From: a virus
Reading direction: 5' to 3' (one strand)
Virus record (IMG/VR): IMGVR_UViG_3300046787_000408
Span: 124,001-188,000 of that record
Length of the DNA: 64,000 nucleotides
Below the pieces are notes generated by a model. The model was not told the DNA's origin, did not search any database, and saw only the letters and a list, made by a program, of their open reading frames with translations. The position numbers were made by a program, and so were the translations under genes. Positions 17,958-26,377 of this stretch are shown piece after piece. The first letter of the stretch is position 1, and each line of letters starts with the position of its first letter.

Positions 17958-18082
17958 TTTCACTATTTTTATATTGTGCTCTAGGTGCTGCCCTGGCCGC
18001 TAGCGGTGTCAGCGTGATTGACAAGCCTTGGCAATTCTTGCTAATCCTGGCCATTGTGCTTGGCATTGACCACGCTCGTTGA
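17954..18082 (+). CDS. Very small membrane protein
   Basis: 42 residues, predicted to have two short hydrophobic stretches (residues 2-19 and 26-38) around SVIDKPWQ. ATGA overlap with the previous gene. Probably inner membrane; role unknown. Confidence 0.6.
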   Translation: MISLFLYCALGAALAASGVSVIDKPWQFLLILAIVLGIDHAR

Positions 18083-18091
18083 AGGATTAGA

Positions 18092-18241
18092 ATGAACTTG
18101 TGGACCATTATTGATGCTATCATCACAGCACCTGCTTGGATCGTGGGGCATATTGTACAATCGTATGTCAATGCCTACAAGCACGGTGGTGAATGCTATG
18201 TCAAAAACGTGCGAAAATATTGGATGGGCGGTGTCAAATGA
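18092..18241 (+). CDS. Very small hypothetical protein
   Basis: 49 residues, MNLWTIIDAIITAPAW then a basic Tyr-rich tail KNVRKYWMGGVK. The N-terminal half is amphipathic or membrane-associated. GAAGGA lies seven to twelve bases upstream of the ATG. Overlaps the next start region. Confidence 0.6.
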   Translation: MNLWTIIDAIITAPAWIVGHIVQSYVNAYKHGGECYVKNVRKYWMGGVK

Positions 18242-18423
18242 TGAACCAACGAATTCAAGAACTCATGACTCAAGCTGGCACAGACACCAGCGGCAAGTGG
18301 ATGAGCGTGGACAATGCTGAAAAATTTGCTGAACTGATCTTGCAAGAATGCTTGACCGTTGCACTTTACGGGGACGAACATGCTCAAGCGCGAATCAACA
18401 TAAAAACCCTGTTTCAAAAGTAG
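18241..18423 (+). CDS. Small phage protein, MNERI-EKFAELI family, copy 2
   Basis: 60 residues, paralogue of 17724-17957 by MNQRIQEL-x2-QA and EKFAELILQECL. The adjacent ATG at 18238 is an alternative start. The last bases form the left arm of the hairpin at 18420. Confidence 0.7.
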   Translation: MNQRIQELMTQAGTDTSGKWMSVDNAEKFAELILQECLTVALYGDEHAQARINIKTLFQK

Positions 18424-18437
18424 TACTTGAGTACTAC
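18420..18437 (+). terminator. Terminator-like hairpin without strong T-run
   Basis: GTAGTACTTGAGTACTAC is the same hairpin as at 16813 but is followed by AAAATTTC rather than a T-run, so it may only attenuate or protect the message end. Confidence 0.5.
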
Positions 18438-18448
18438 AAAATTTCTGG

Positions 18449-18477
18449 TTGACCAAAATTGCCCAATTTGTTATAAT
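18449..18477 (+). promoter_or_regulatory. Sigma70-like promoter, cassette copy 3
   Basis: TTGACC, 17 bases, TATAAT, with the full shared leader ATACACATAGCAAAGC then AAAACAGGAGTTGAA before the ATG. Confidence 0.9.
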
Positions 18478-18508
18478 ATACACATAGCAAAGCAAAACAG
18501 GAGTTGAA

Positions 18509-18865
18509 ATGACAGCCAAAGCACTCAAGAAGTTCACTGCAATCGCAGAGCAAGCCCAAGTACAAATCAACAAGTTCAAGGTGGAACTGGACAAGGATCC
18601 TGCTCATGCGCTGAGCTGGGGCAACGGTGTCTTCCAAAGTGCTGCCCGTCTCAAGGTAGCAGGCATGCTGGTGTATGCATTTACCGAACGTGAAGGCGAA
18701 GTTGTGTGTTCTGTAGAAGCTGCTCGTGAAACACTCCTGGATCGTGTGATGAACAAGGCACGCTACCCTGCCCAAAGCACCAGCCCTACCAGCAACCTGA
18801 TGGAACAGTACGAAGCTGCCGCTTATGCAGAAGCTCTGGACGAACTGCGATACTTCACTGAATAA
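18509..18865 (+). CDS. Small hypothetical protein
   Basis: 118 residues, mostly helical, with Ala- and Glu-rich segments (MEQYEAAAYAEALDELRYF at the end). Strong AGGAG five bases upstream. Not recognised. Confidence 0.75.
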   Translation: MTAKALKKFTAIAEQAQVQINKFKVELDKDPAHALSWGNGVFQSAARLKVAGMLVYAFTEREGEVVCSVEAARETLLDRVMNKARYPAQSTSPTSNLMEQYEAAAYAEALDELRYFTE

Positions 18866-18874
18866 GGAGTTGAA

Positions 18875-19150
18875 ATGACTAGCATCAAAGACGTTAATTC
18901 TGCAATCATGTTTGGTAACTTTACCAATACTGAACTCACCAGCATCATCGACGCTGTGAAATATGCTCGTGCTCAACTCACGCAGAAAACCAAACGCAGT
19001 CTCATGCTAGGTGACACTGTGAAGTTTACTAGCAACCGAAACGGTGTGACTTATCGTGGCACCGTTCGCAAAATTGCCATCAAGTTTGTGACAGTTGACA
19101 CTGGTCAAATGTTGTTCAAGGTTCCTGCTAACATGCTGGAGGCAGTGTAA
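18875..19150 (+). CDS. Small protein with SH3/KOW-like barrel
   Basis: 91 residues. The C-terminal half LGDTVKFTSN, YRGTVRKI, KFVTVDTG has the turn pattern of a KOW or SH3-like barrel, often nucleic-acid binding. AGGAG lies six bases upstream. Function inferred only from pattern. Confidence 0.72.
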   Translation: MTSIKDVNSAIMFGNFTNTELTSIIDAVKYARAQLTQKTKRSLMLGDTVKFTSNRNGVTYRGTVRKIAIKFVTVDTGQMLFKVPANMLEAV

Positions 19151-19563
19151 TGGGACTGGATATGTACGCCTACGTGGCAAGCAAAGCAAAACAGCATGAT
19201 GAGTTTTACGAAAGTGCTGTGTTTGACAAAGAGTCTAACGAAATGGTGAATACTAACGTATCCAAGCCACGTGAAATTGCTTACTGGCGTAAGCATCCTA
19301 ATCTGCATGGTTGGATGGAAAAACTTGCCCAGGACAAGGGACTAAGTTACGATTCATTCAACGGTGTTGAGATGGAACTTACCTACCAAGACCTTGACGA
19401 ACTTGAACGTGCAGTAACACACAAACAACTGCCGGCAACTGATGGTTTCTTCTTTGGTAACCCTTCAGACGAATACTACTACGAAAGTGACCTGGAGTTT
19501 ATCAAGAATGCTCGTGCTGAGTTGTTCTTGGGGCTGAAAGTGTTTTATAATAGTTCATGGTAA
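19150..19563 (+). CDS. Phage protein of the MGLDMY family
   Basis: 137 residues starting MGLDMYAYV, a small family common in phages, with YWRKHPNLHGWMEKL and a C-terminal YYYESDLEFI. Function unknown. The ATG shares a base with the previous TAA. Confidence 0.75.
   Translation: MGLDMYAYVASKAKQHDEFYESAVFDKESNEMVNTNVSKPREIAYWRKHPNLHGWMEKLAQDKGLSYDSFNGVEMELTYQDLDELERAVTHKQLPATDGFFFGNPSDEYYYESDLEFIKNARAELFLGLKVFYNSSW
19522..19551 (+). promoter_or_regulatory. Weak sigma70-like promoter
   Basis: TTGTTC, 18-base spacer, TATAAT inside the end of the previous gene, 34 bases before the radical SAM start. The -35 is poor. Confidence 0.4.
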
Positions 19564-19571
19564 TACCGGTC

Positions 19572-19579
19572 CATAAATA
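19572..19579 (+). promoter_or_regulatory. T4-late-like box CATAAATA
   Basis: One mismatch from the T4 late -10 element TATAAATA; it ends six bases before the ATG at 19586, which has no Shine-Dalgarno. If used, the transcript starts at the start codon. Confidence 0.4.
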
Positions 19580-19585
19580 TTGGCT

Positions 19586-21100
19586 ATGAATTCTGTTGAT
19601 GTAATATTCTGTTCTCTTCCTGCACTTTTTGTTGATAGGCTCCCTGCCGCACCAGCACTACTAAAGGCAACAGCTGAGGACGCTGGATATTCTGCATCCT
19701 CAGTTGATTTAAATCTTGAGTTTTTTATTAACCAAGCAAATCAAAATACGGACAATTACAATCAATTGTCTTTGATCTTTACACCTAACAGTGCAGCCAC
19801 CAAAGAGTCAAGTGAAGCAATGACCCAATGGGTCCAAGATAGTGTACAATACATTAAAAAAGTCAATCCTAAGATTATTGGGTTAAGTGTGTTCACGGTG
19901 TTTCAACACCGTGCCGCTGTGGCATTATCTATTGCTCTACGCGGCGCAATGCCTGAATCAAAAATTATAATGGGCGGGTATGGGCTGAATGTAAACAGTA
20001 ACGGGTTACAAACTAGTTCACTGATAAAGAAATTTGATTTACTAAAACCGTTTTGGCAACTGGCCAAAGAAAAAAATTTAGCTGATGAAGTATTTCTTGG
20101 CACTGCTCTAGAAGATCTAGTCAATTACTTGCAACGTACACTGGGCGGATCCAACAACTTCCGTGAAAAATATCAAAAGGAAAAACCGGTACTGTTTAAC
20201 ACTCCGGTGCCCAATTACGACGATTATAAATTAGACAAATATGTTTGGAATGATGGTCCAGCATTGCCTATAACCGGTAGCCGCGGGTGTGTTCGTGATT
20301 GCACATTTTGCGATGTTGGGGGGCAATTTGGAAAGTTTACATTTAGAACCGGCAAAGATATTGCCAATGAGATAATTGAATTATCTCAAAGATATAACGT
20401 TAATACATTTGACTTTACTGACAGTTTGGTCAACGGTAGTTTAAAATCGTTCCAAGAATGGTTGAGACCAATTGCAGGATATAATGATTCTGTAGAAACA
20501 TATAAAAAAATAAAATGGTACGGGCAGTACATTTGCCGCCCGCAGACTGAAGTATCAAACACCATTTATGATTTGATTGTTAGATCCGGTTGTGTAAATC
20601 TTACCATTGGTGTTGAAAGTGGTAGCAATGAAGTACTCAAGGCCATGAACAAAAACATGACCACCGAAGATGTACTGGCAGAGCTAGAGCAATTTAAAAT
20701 ACATGGAATACAAGGACAGTTACTGATGCTGTCAGGCTTTTATAACGAAACACCAGAGAGATATAACGAAACATTAAAATTCATTGTTAAGTTACAACAT
20801 TACATAGCCTCTGGTGCAGTTTCGGCTATTAGCATGGGCCCACCGCTGTATATAAATGAGCTGATGCCATTGCATCACTTGGCAGAGGAAGTAGGAGTCA
20901 TATTAGATCCAACTGATACCAAGAATTGGTCTATTGAAGGTGACCCATCTAACACACTGGTTGAACGGTATTATCGCCGTCTTGTTGCGCAACTTGTGCT
21001 GGACAAGCTTGGAGTGCCAATGAACGGAAATTCAATACTTAATATGTTTCAATCAAAATTGAGCCTAGAAAAAATGAAAAATCAAATAATCAATGTATAA
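19586..21100 (+). CDS. B12-binding-type radical SAM protein
   Basis: 504 residues. The N-terminal part resembles a cobalamin-binding domain (IIGLSVFTVFQHRAAVALS, then IIMGGYGLNV), although the DxHxxG motif is not evident. The radical SAM cluster motif is GCVRDCTFC (C-x3-C-x2-C), followed by GVESGSNEVLKAMNK, typical of the class that includes methyltransferases and glycan or lipid-modifying enzymes. The TTG at 19580 is a less likely start than the ATG at 19586. Its partner gene 21093 overlaps by eight bases. It is a distant paralogue of 59645-61615 (shared FTDSLVNG/FIDSLVNG and GVESGS). Confidence 0.83.
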   Translation: MNSVDVIFCSLPALFVDRLPAAPALLKATAEDAGYSASSVDLNLEFFINQANQNTDNYNQLSLIFTPNSAATKESSEAMTQWVQDSVQYIKKVNPKIIGLSVFTVFQHRAAVALSIALRGAMPESKIIMGGYGLNVNSNGLQTSSLIKKFDLLKPFWQLAKEKNLADEVFLGTALEDLVNYLQRTLGGSNNFREKYQKEKPVLFNTPVPNYDDYKLDKYVWNDGPALPITGSRGCVRDCTFCDVGGQFGKFTFRTGKDIANEIIELSQRYNVNTFDFTDSLVNGSLKSFQEWLRPIAGYNDSVETYKKIKWYGQYICRPQTEVSNTIYDLIVRSGCVNLTIGVESGSNEVLKAMNKNMTTEDVLAELEQFKIHGIQGQLLMLSGFYNETPERYNETLKFIVKLQHYIASGAVSAISMGPPLYINELMPLHHLAEEVGVILDPTDTKNWSIEGDPSNTLVERYYRRLVAQLVLDKLGVPMNGNSILNMFQSKLSLEKMKNQIINV

Positions 21101-21704
21101 TTTAGATCATCTGATTCCGTTAGACATACTTGAGATGATGCAACTAGATAGGTTTGATTTTGTATTAACCTTGACATCAGAACCATGTAATAGTCGATGG
21201 CCCAACGCCAAAGTATCTGTAAACAATGAAGTTGTATTCGATGGGATAATAAAAGAATATCAACAAATCAACTATAATGCCAAATTTGATAATATCAATG
21301 AGGTATATGTAGATATAGAATATTACAATAAACAAGATAATGATACAACAGTTGATGCAAATGGTAGTATTATTGAAAACAAATCAATAACAATATCCGA
21401 GCTAACAGTAAATGATATCAACTTGGTCAAGACCAGGACTATCTATAATTTGGGATTTTTCCACCAGAATTTATCTCCAGAAAAACAACAGTATTTTATT
21501 GACCACGGAATCAACTTTGGTCCTAGTCACACCCTGCACCTGGCAGAAAATGGTGTTTGGAAATTGAAATTCCAAATGCCAGTAATGCAAGAGTTTGTTA
21601 GACACAAAGCATCCCAGGCACCAAGCGAGAGATGGCCAAATCCCAAGCTTTTGTCGGAAATTTATGCCTTGATTGAAGACATACGCCGGTTGACCAAAAA
21701 GTAA
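21093..21704 (+). CDS. Beta-rich partner of radical SAM protein
   Basis: 203 residues, strongly beta-prone and Asn/Asp-rich. The pattern AKVSVNNEVVFDG, then SITISELTVNDINL, then LAENGVWKLKFQMP parallels the smaller protein at 44794-45141, which also follows a radical SAM gene, and the C-terminal domain of the radical SAM protein at 59645. A carbohydrate-binding-like beta-sandwich is the best guess; function unknown. Base composition is more AT-rich than neighbours. Confidence 0.72.
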   Translation: MYNLDHLIPLDILEMMQLDRFDFVLTLTSEPCNSRWPNAKVSVNNEVVFDGIIKEYQQINYNAKFDNINEVYVDIEYYNKQDNDTTVDANGSIIENKSITISELTVNDINLVKTRTIYNLGFFHQNLSPEKQQYFIDHGINFGPSHTLHLAENGVWKLKFQMPVMQEFVRHKASQAPSERWPNPKLLSEIYALIEDIRRLTKK

Positions 21705-21718
21705 AAAAATGCTACAAT
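21690..21718 (+). promoter_or_regulatory. Sigma70-like promoter for DNA ligase
   Basis: TTGACC, 17 bases, TACAAT, then 33 bases to the ligase ATG with AAGGGG about nine bases upstream of it. Confidence 0.75.
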
Positions 21719-21751
21719 ACTAGTCAAGTAACAAGAACCAAGGGGTTAAAT

Positions 21752-23119
21752 ATGATTGATTATGCAGACGAAAGGTTTAACGGCGTCATGAGTTCCAGCT
21801 GGATTCGTGATCTGGAGAGTAGTGACAGCCGGATCCATAAAGAAAAAGTCATCGAAAAAGCCCTGATGGCCGCAAAGTTGGGCAGTGCTGATGCACAAAT
21901 TTTCTTGTTCAATTGTTATCAAGCCTACAATCCTTTCTACACATTCAACATAAAACAAGTACCAGAGACCAAAGGCTTGACCAACCAGCTTAATCCGTGG
22001 CCAGTGTTTTGGGCCTTGCTGGAAAATCTGCGTACCCGTAGCATCACTGGTGGCGCGGCCCGTGCTAGAATTCAAGAAGTTTCTGAGCAATTTGACAGCG
22101 AAGAATGGAACTTGGTGTGCCGTCCTGTGATCATCAAAGATCTACGTTGCGGTATTTCTGAAAAGACCATCAACAAAGTTGTGGGCAAAACAGAGTGGAA
22201 AATCCCTGTGTTTGGTGTTCAGCTGGCACAAGACAGTACTGATCAGCCCAAGAAAATGAAAGGCATCAAGCGTCTCGAAGTCAAGCTGGACGGCGTGCGT
22301 GTGATTGCTGTGGTAACTGGTGCCACTTGCACACTGTACAGTCGCAACGGCAAAACTTTTGAAAACTTTCCGCAGATTGCTGAAGCAGTCGAAGACGCTC
22401 GCAAGGCGTTTCAATACGGTCGCGGTACTGGCGGTAACTTTGTGCTGGACGGTGAGATTGTGGGCGAGAGCTTTCAAAAGCTCATGAAGCAAGCACACCG
22501 CAAGAGTGATGCCCAAACTGATGGTATGGTGTATCACATCTTTGACATTATTCCTTTGGATGCACTCAAAGAAGGCCACTGGAACGTAAAACAACAAGCT
22601 CGCTTGGAATGGTTAGATGCAGCTCGCGACGCTTTGGAACAGACCACTTGTTTGCGAATCATGCCTGGCATGAATGTGGATCTAGACACCGCAGAAGGGC
22701 ATGACGTCATGCGCCGTTTTGCTGAAGCAAGTGTTGAGCAAGGCTACGAAGGCATCATGATCAAGAATCTAGATGCTCCTTATATTTGCAAACGTAGTGA
22801 TTCATGGATGAAATGGAAACCCACAATCACAGTGGACTTGACCATTGTGGGTTTTGAAGAAGGAACTGGTCGCAATGAGGGCCGGTTGGGTGCTATAATT
22901 TACGAAGGAGTTGACAATGAACGAAACATTCGGGTTAATGTTGGTACTGGCTATAGTGATAGCGATCGTGATGAGTTTTGGGCCGCACGGGATCGGTTAC
23001 TTGGTGTCATCGGTGAAGTTGAAGCTGATGCAGTTACGCAAAACCAAGACGGAACATACTCACTGAGATTCCCCCGTCACAAACGATTCCGTGGTTTTGA
23101 AGCAGGAGAAAAACTGTGA
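21752..23119 (+). CDS. ATP-dependent DNA ligase
   Basis: 455 residues, similar in size and order to T4 gp30 (487). The adenylated lysine is K178 in LEVKLDGVR (K-x-D-G motif). Other nucleotidyltransferase motifs follow: YSRNGKTF, FVLDGEIVG, YEGIMIKN and SWMKWKP, then an OB-fold domain with RNEGRLGAI. It seals nicks in phage replication and repair. Confidence 0.95.
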   Translation: MIDYADERFNGVMSSSWIRDLESSDSRIHKEKVIEKALMAAKLGSADAQIFLFNCYQAYNPFYTFNIKQVPETKGLTNQLNPWPVFWALLENLRTRSITGGAARARIQEVSEQFDSEEWNLVCRPVIIKDLRCGISEKTINKVVGKTEWKIPVFGVQLAQDSTDQPKKMKGIKRLEVKLDGVRVIAVVTGATCTLYSRNGKTFENFPQIAEAVEDARKAFQYGRGTGGNFVLDGEIVGESFQKLMKQAHRKSDAQTDGMVYHIFDIIPLDALKEGHWNVKQQARLEWLDAARDALEQTTCLRIMPGMNVDLDTAEGHDVMRRFAEASVEQGYEGIMIKNLDAPYICKRSDSWMKWKPTITVDLTIVGFEEGTGRNEGRLGAIIYEGVDNERNIRVNVGTGYSDSDRDEFWAARDRLLGVIGEVEADAVTQNQDGTYSLRFPRHKRFRGFEAGEKL

Positions 23120-23232
23120 AGACTTTTTTTGCAGTTACTGGATTTTTGTTTTGGGGTATGTTTGCGTTGGGATCAATCAATGCAATTGACTTCCATGTGT
23201 GTGCCAAGGCACCAGGACAGTGTACAAAATGA
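23116..23232 (+). CDS. Very small secreted peptide, GTG start
   Basis: 38 residues. The GTG overlaps the ligase stop (GTGA) and is preceded by AGGAGA. Residues 1-23 form a signal-peptide-like segment ending in GSINA, leaving a short mature peptide of about 15 residues with two cysteines (HVCAKAPGQC). Stop overlaps the next ATG. A periplasmic peptide or a small membrane anchor; function unknown. Confidence 0.6.
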   Translation: MKTFFAVTGFLFWGMFALGSINAIDFHVCAKAPGQCTK

Positions 23233-23423
23233 GCAAAAAAATTGAAATTGACTCTGACACCGCAGATCGCATTACTTTGATCGCGCTGAAAGAACAGCGC
23301 AAGTATCTCAAAAAAGAGCTAGCACAGTTCAACAAAGGCGAGTACTTGCATCCTGAAGATGTTGTATACAATACTCGCCTGGTGCAGTCTCTGGATCTTG
23401 TTATCAAACATTATGGTGGTTAA
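23229..23423 (+). CDS. Small helical protein
   Basis: 64 residues, MSKKIEIDSDTADRITLIALKEQ, charged and helical, of a type common in phage genomes (DNA-metabolism regions). Coupled to its neighbours by ATGA overlap upstream and zero spacing downstream. Confidence 0.68.
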   Translation: MSKKIEIDSDTADRITLIALKEQRKYLKKELAQFNKGEYLHPEDVVYNTRLVQSLDLVIKHYGG

Positions 23424-23822
23424 ATGAAAGTTGGTCTTAGCCTTAGTCGTTGCATTCGCGACATTGTAGAAAAACGTGTTAATATCAAAGATGTGCTGAT
23501 ACTGATTACTCGCACAGACTTTGATCCCACGGTAAAAGAACAGTGGGGAAGCATTTGGGAAGGCTACAACACAATCAATCCTGAATGGTATGGTCTGGAT
23601 CACGACGTGGTGTTTGATGTAGTCATGACTTTGTGGAGTACTGGTCGTATTCACCAGCCACGCAAGTTTGATGCATACCCGCAACGTCGACGAGAGTTTT
23701 GGCTGGAAACTGTGTTGCCTGACTCAGAACTAGAATCTCGCCCGGCTGTGAAAGAAGCATGGGATCAGTTCCAACTGTTGGCCGGGCTTACTAGCACCAA
23801 AATAGACAAGAGTTACCAATGA
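23424..23822 (+). CDS. Hypothetical phage protein with REAxxQFQL-type tail
   Basis: 132 residues. The C-terminus VKEAWDQFQLLAGLT matches VREAYEQFQLVCELT in the next gene, so the two share a short helical tail motif, probably an interaction element. Function unknown. Confidence 0.72.
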   Translation: MKVGLSLSRCIRDIVEKRVNIKDVLILITRTDFDPTVKEQWGSIWEGYNTINPEWYGLDHDVVFDVVMTLWSTGRIHQPRKFDAYPQRRREFWLETVLPDSELESRPAVKEAWDQFQLLAGLTSTKIDKSYQ

Positions 23823-24289
23823 AGAAGATCTACTATGTCAAAGAAGGTCGCAGGTACAAACCTGTGGCCGAGTACGACAACGATCTCATGGATAGTTTTC
23901 ACAAGGGCAATCATCTTGTGATGTGCTATCCAGGTGGTACTAGTCGCAGGTTCGATATTGATCCAGACCTGGCACCCATGATTGCGGCAGGGCGAGTGGC
24001 TGAAGATGCTATGTGCAAGGCCATGATGGATGCTAGTGAATTAAGACCACAGCGAACTCCTCTTACAGAAGGACAACGCAAGGCCTGGAAGAAATTGGCC
24101 AAAGAGTTTGGCGATGAGCTCTGCACCTTGCAAGGATCTAGCACACGTGATATTGTGGAAGCTGGAGTAAAGGCCATGCAGGAAGAAGCACTCAAACTAA
24201 TGCAACACCAAGCAGTTCGTGAGGCCTACGAACAGTTTCAGCTAGTATGTGAATTGACCAAAAATACCAAAACAGTTGACACCCGCTGA
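23819..24289 (+). CDS. Hypothetical phage protein sharing the QFQL tail
   Basis: 156 residues; N-terminal strand-rich YYVKEGRRYKPVAEYD, central helices and the tail VREAYEQFQLVCELT also present in the preceding protein. Overlaps that gene by four bases. Its last codons contain the -35 of the promoter at 24276. Confidence 0.72.
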   Translation: MKKIYYVKEGRRYKPVAEYDNDLMDSFHKGNHLVMCYPGGTSRRFDIDPDLAPMIAAGRVAEDAMCKAMMDASELRPQRTPLTEGQRKAWKKLAKEFGDELCTLQGSSTRDIVEAGVKAMQEEALKLMQHQAVREAYEQFQLVCELTKNTKTVDTR

Positions 24290-24304
24290 TTGTTTGAGTA
24301 TAAT
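24276..24304 (+). promoter_or_regulatory. Sigma70-like promoter of the structured RNA region
   Basis: TTGACA (perfect), 17 bases, TATAAT (perfect). Transcription would begin near 24311, at the 5' arm of the long helix described at 24309-24541. Confidence 0.85.
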
Positions 24305-24308
24305 TACT

Positions 24309-24541
24309 GTGCATGCTGGAAGTATATCGTGGTTGCGGGGGGTTTAAAAACCCGTGGCTGTCCGCGTAATGGCCACAAGATGTGACACTGACCTCGACGA
24401 AAGTCAAAACCGGCTGGTACCCGGGAGTAAGCCAAGGGGATAAAAACAGTGATAAGTGTCTTGTACATGTTAACATTTTGATCTCTAAATATTATGTCAA
24501 ATTCCCTAAACTCACTTAAAGAAACGGCTTCCAGCATGCAC
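24309..24541 (+). ncRNA. Candidate structured RNA closed by a 14-bp helix
   Basis: The longest non-coding stretch in the window (24290-24493). The 5' arm GTGCATGCTGGAAG (24309-24322) is perfectly complementary to CTTCCAGCATGCAC (24528-24541). Inside are GTGG/CCAC (24329-24332 with 24373-24376) enclosing GCGG/CCGC (24335-24338 with 24362-24365) and a GGGTTT/AAACCC hairpin; GACACT/AGTGTC (24384-24389 with 24455-24460) encloses a GNRA hairpin GACGAAAGTC (24396-24405) and GGCT/AGCC (24412-24415 with 24430-24433). A perfect promoter starts transcription at its 5' end. The 3' arm contains an ATG (24536) and overlaps the start region of the next gene, so it could be a cis-regulatory leader or an independent RNA. 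No known RNA family recognised. Confidence 0.55.
24486..24491 (+). promoter_or_regulatory. TAAATA box next to start codon
   Basis: TAAATA two bases before the ATG at 24494, inside the structured RNA region. Same motif-to-ATG arrangement as at 19572 and 59635; may be chance here. Confidence 0.25.
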
Positions 24542-24781
24542 CCTCATCGTGTGCTGTTTGAACTGGTTACAGTACAAGACTGGTACAAGGTTATTCACGA
24601 AGCCAATGCCTTGTACGGTTCTCACAACTGGAAAGGTCAGCCGCGAGTCAAGCGCAAACTAGAGCAAAATCACTGGCTGAAAAAGACAGTCCCAGTATGG
24701 TTTGATGTACCTGATCCTGCGTTTGCAACCTGGGTGTCTGTTAAGCACAGCTTGATCGCCAAGAACGTGGTCACTAAATAA
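24494..24781 (+). CDS. Small hypothetical protein
   Basis: 95 residues from ATG 24494, or 81 from the internal ATG at 24536; neither has a clear Shine-Dalgarno. The core LFELVTVQDWYKVIHEANALYG, SHNWKG, then VPVWFDVPDPAFATW loosely follows the strand-helix-strand pattern of the L-R/K-W small proteins found elsewhere in this window. The 3' arm of the 14-bp helix covers codons 12-16. Function unknown. Confidence 0.65.
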   Translation: MSNSLNSLKETASSMHPHRVLFELVTVQDWYKVIHEANALYGSHNWKGQPRVKRKLEQNHWLKKTVPVWFDVPDPAFATWVSVKHSLIAKNVVTK

Positions 24782-24784
24782 TCA

Positions 24785-26377
24785 ATGTTTCTTAGTTATA
24801 TCACTTTGGCTGTAGCACTGAGCCTGTCAGTTATTGCTGCCTACTACTCAATTGCAGGCCTGGCTGCTATTTTTGCTGCGGCCGTGATTCCCATTGTTGT
24901 AATGGGATCAATCCTAGAACTAGGCAAAGTTGTGGTCACACTGTGGCTGCATGAGTATTGGCGGCAGTGCCGTTTTCTCATGAAAATGTACTTGGTGCCT
25001 GCTGTGGCAGTGCTAATGCTAGTGACCAGCATGGGCATCTTTGGTTTCTTGAGCAAAGCACACTCAGACCAAAGCCTAGTGTCAGGCGATGTACAAAGCA
25101 AAATTGCAGTCTACGACGAAAAGATCAAGGTATCACAGGACAATATAGATGTTAATCGCAAAGCACTTAAACAACTCGATGAGGCGGTGGACCAAGTCAT
25201 GGGCCGCTCGAGTTCAGAAACGGGTGCAGACAAAGCCGTTGCTATACGCAAATCCCAAGCGAAAGAAAGAACTAGACTACTGGCTGAAATTGCAGCCGAG
25301 CAGAAAACAATTAGTGATCTCAGACAAGAACGAGCTCCCATTGCGGCTGAAGTACGCAAGGTTGAAGCTGAAGTAGGTCCTATCAAGTACATTGCTACAC
25401 TGATCTACGGTGACAACCCAGATGCCAACTTGCTGGAAAAAGCAGTGACATGGGTTATTATGTTGTTGGTTATAGTGTTTGATCCTTTGGCCATCATGAT
25501 GCTGTTGGCTGCAACAGAAAGTCTAAAGTGGGAAAAGCAAAGACTGTTTGACTTGCTCAAGATGCCTGTGCCGGAGCCAGAACCTGATCTTAAAGTGGTC
25601 AATCAAATGCTGGCCGCCGCGGCAACGATTCCTGAACCACAGGAGCCGGTTGTAGAGCCAAAGTCTGGGCCCATGAAGTTTTTTGATCCAGGCGAGCATC
25701 CCAAAGACTACGACGAGACTGAGGTGCCGGTGCCAGAACCTGTACCAGAGAAAACCCTACTAGAACAGCATCCGTATCTTGGACTAGGATTTTCAAACTT
25801 TAAAGATCTCAAGCCAATGCCGTATATACCCGAAAGAAAACTAGAAGTATATTCGGGCAACCCTGATGATTTCAAAGAGCCATGGAGTGAAGAAGACCGG
25901 CTACGTTTGGCCGCAGTTATGGAAACATTCCTTGACAAGAATCAAGATGAAGATCCTGAACTAAGCGATGACCATCCCAGTGTCAAAGCAGCCATGGTCA
26001 AATGGAAATTGGCCAACCCAGGTGCCACTCTCAAAGAACAACGTGCAATGTTTGCTCGTGGCGAGATTGCTGAATTACCTTGGCTAGCTCTAATTGATAA
26101 CAATGCTAGTGAATCAGGTTTTGGGTTGACATTGCCAGCTACTGCTCACAAAGGCGATACCTGGGTATTAACTAGTACATTGCCTAATCGGGTATATAAG
26201 TTTAATGGTAACAAGTGGATTTCAGTTGACAAAACTCAAACAGATAACTATACTTACAACGAAGCATACCTGGACCACCTAATAGCCAAGCTAGAATCTG
26301 GTGAATACGATATAGAATTGCTCAGCAGTAATGAGCAAGAACAGATTACTCAACGTCTACAAAAGAAAACAATATGA
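24785..26377 (+). CDS. Membrane protein with coiled coil (DUF4407-like topology)
   Basis: 530 residues. Hydrophobic segments near residues 3-25, 26-45, 68-90 and 222-246 with a charged coiled coil between the third and fourth ([18 protein letters not shown] to [17 protein letters not shown]), the layout seen in DUF4407 proteins. The cytoplasmic C-terminal half is Pro/Glu-rich ([15 protein letters not shown]) and ends with a small beta domain containing [16 protein letters not shown]. Function unknown; similar proteins occur in large myophages. TAAATA lies four bases before the ATG, overlapping the previous stop. Confidence 0.75.
   Translation: MFLSYITLAVALSLSVIAAYYSIAGLAAIFAAAVIPIVVMGSILELGKVVVTLWLHEYWRQCRFLMKMYLVPAVAVLMLVTSMGIFGFLSKAHSDQSLVSGDVQSKIAVYDEKIKVSQDNIDVNRKALKQLDEAVDQVMGRSSSETGADKAVAIRKSQAKERTRLLAEIAAEQKTISDLRQERAPIAAEVRKVEAEVGPIKYIATLIYGDNPDANLLEKAVTWVIMLLVIVFDPLAIMMLLAATESLKWEKQRLFDLLKMPVPEPEPDLKVVNQMLAAAATIPEPQEPVVEPKSGPMKFFDPGEHPKDYDETEVPVPEPVPEKTLLEQHPYLGLGFSNFKDLKPMPYIPERKLEVYSGNPDDFKEPWSEEDRLRLAAVMETFLDKNQDEDPELSDDHPSVKAAMVKWKLANPGATLKEQRAMFARGEIAELPWLALIDNNASESGFGLTLPATAHKGDTWVLTSTLPNRVYKFNGNKWISVDKTQTDNYTYNEAYLDHLIAKLESGEYDIELLSSNEQEQITQRLQKKTI

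Noticed and set aside
22889-22910. TATAATTT inside the ligase gene as an internal promoter
   Set aside because: No -35 element at a suitable distance and coding explains the sequence.
24380-24410. CTGA...GAAA resembling a hammerhead ribozyme core, and GCCACA resembling the cobalamin riboswitch GCCACTG box
   Set aside because: The hammerhead core needs CTGANGA, which is absent, and none of the other conserved cobalamin riboswitch elements is present.
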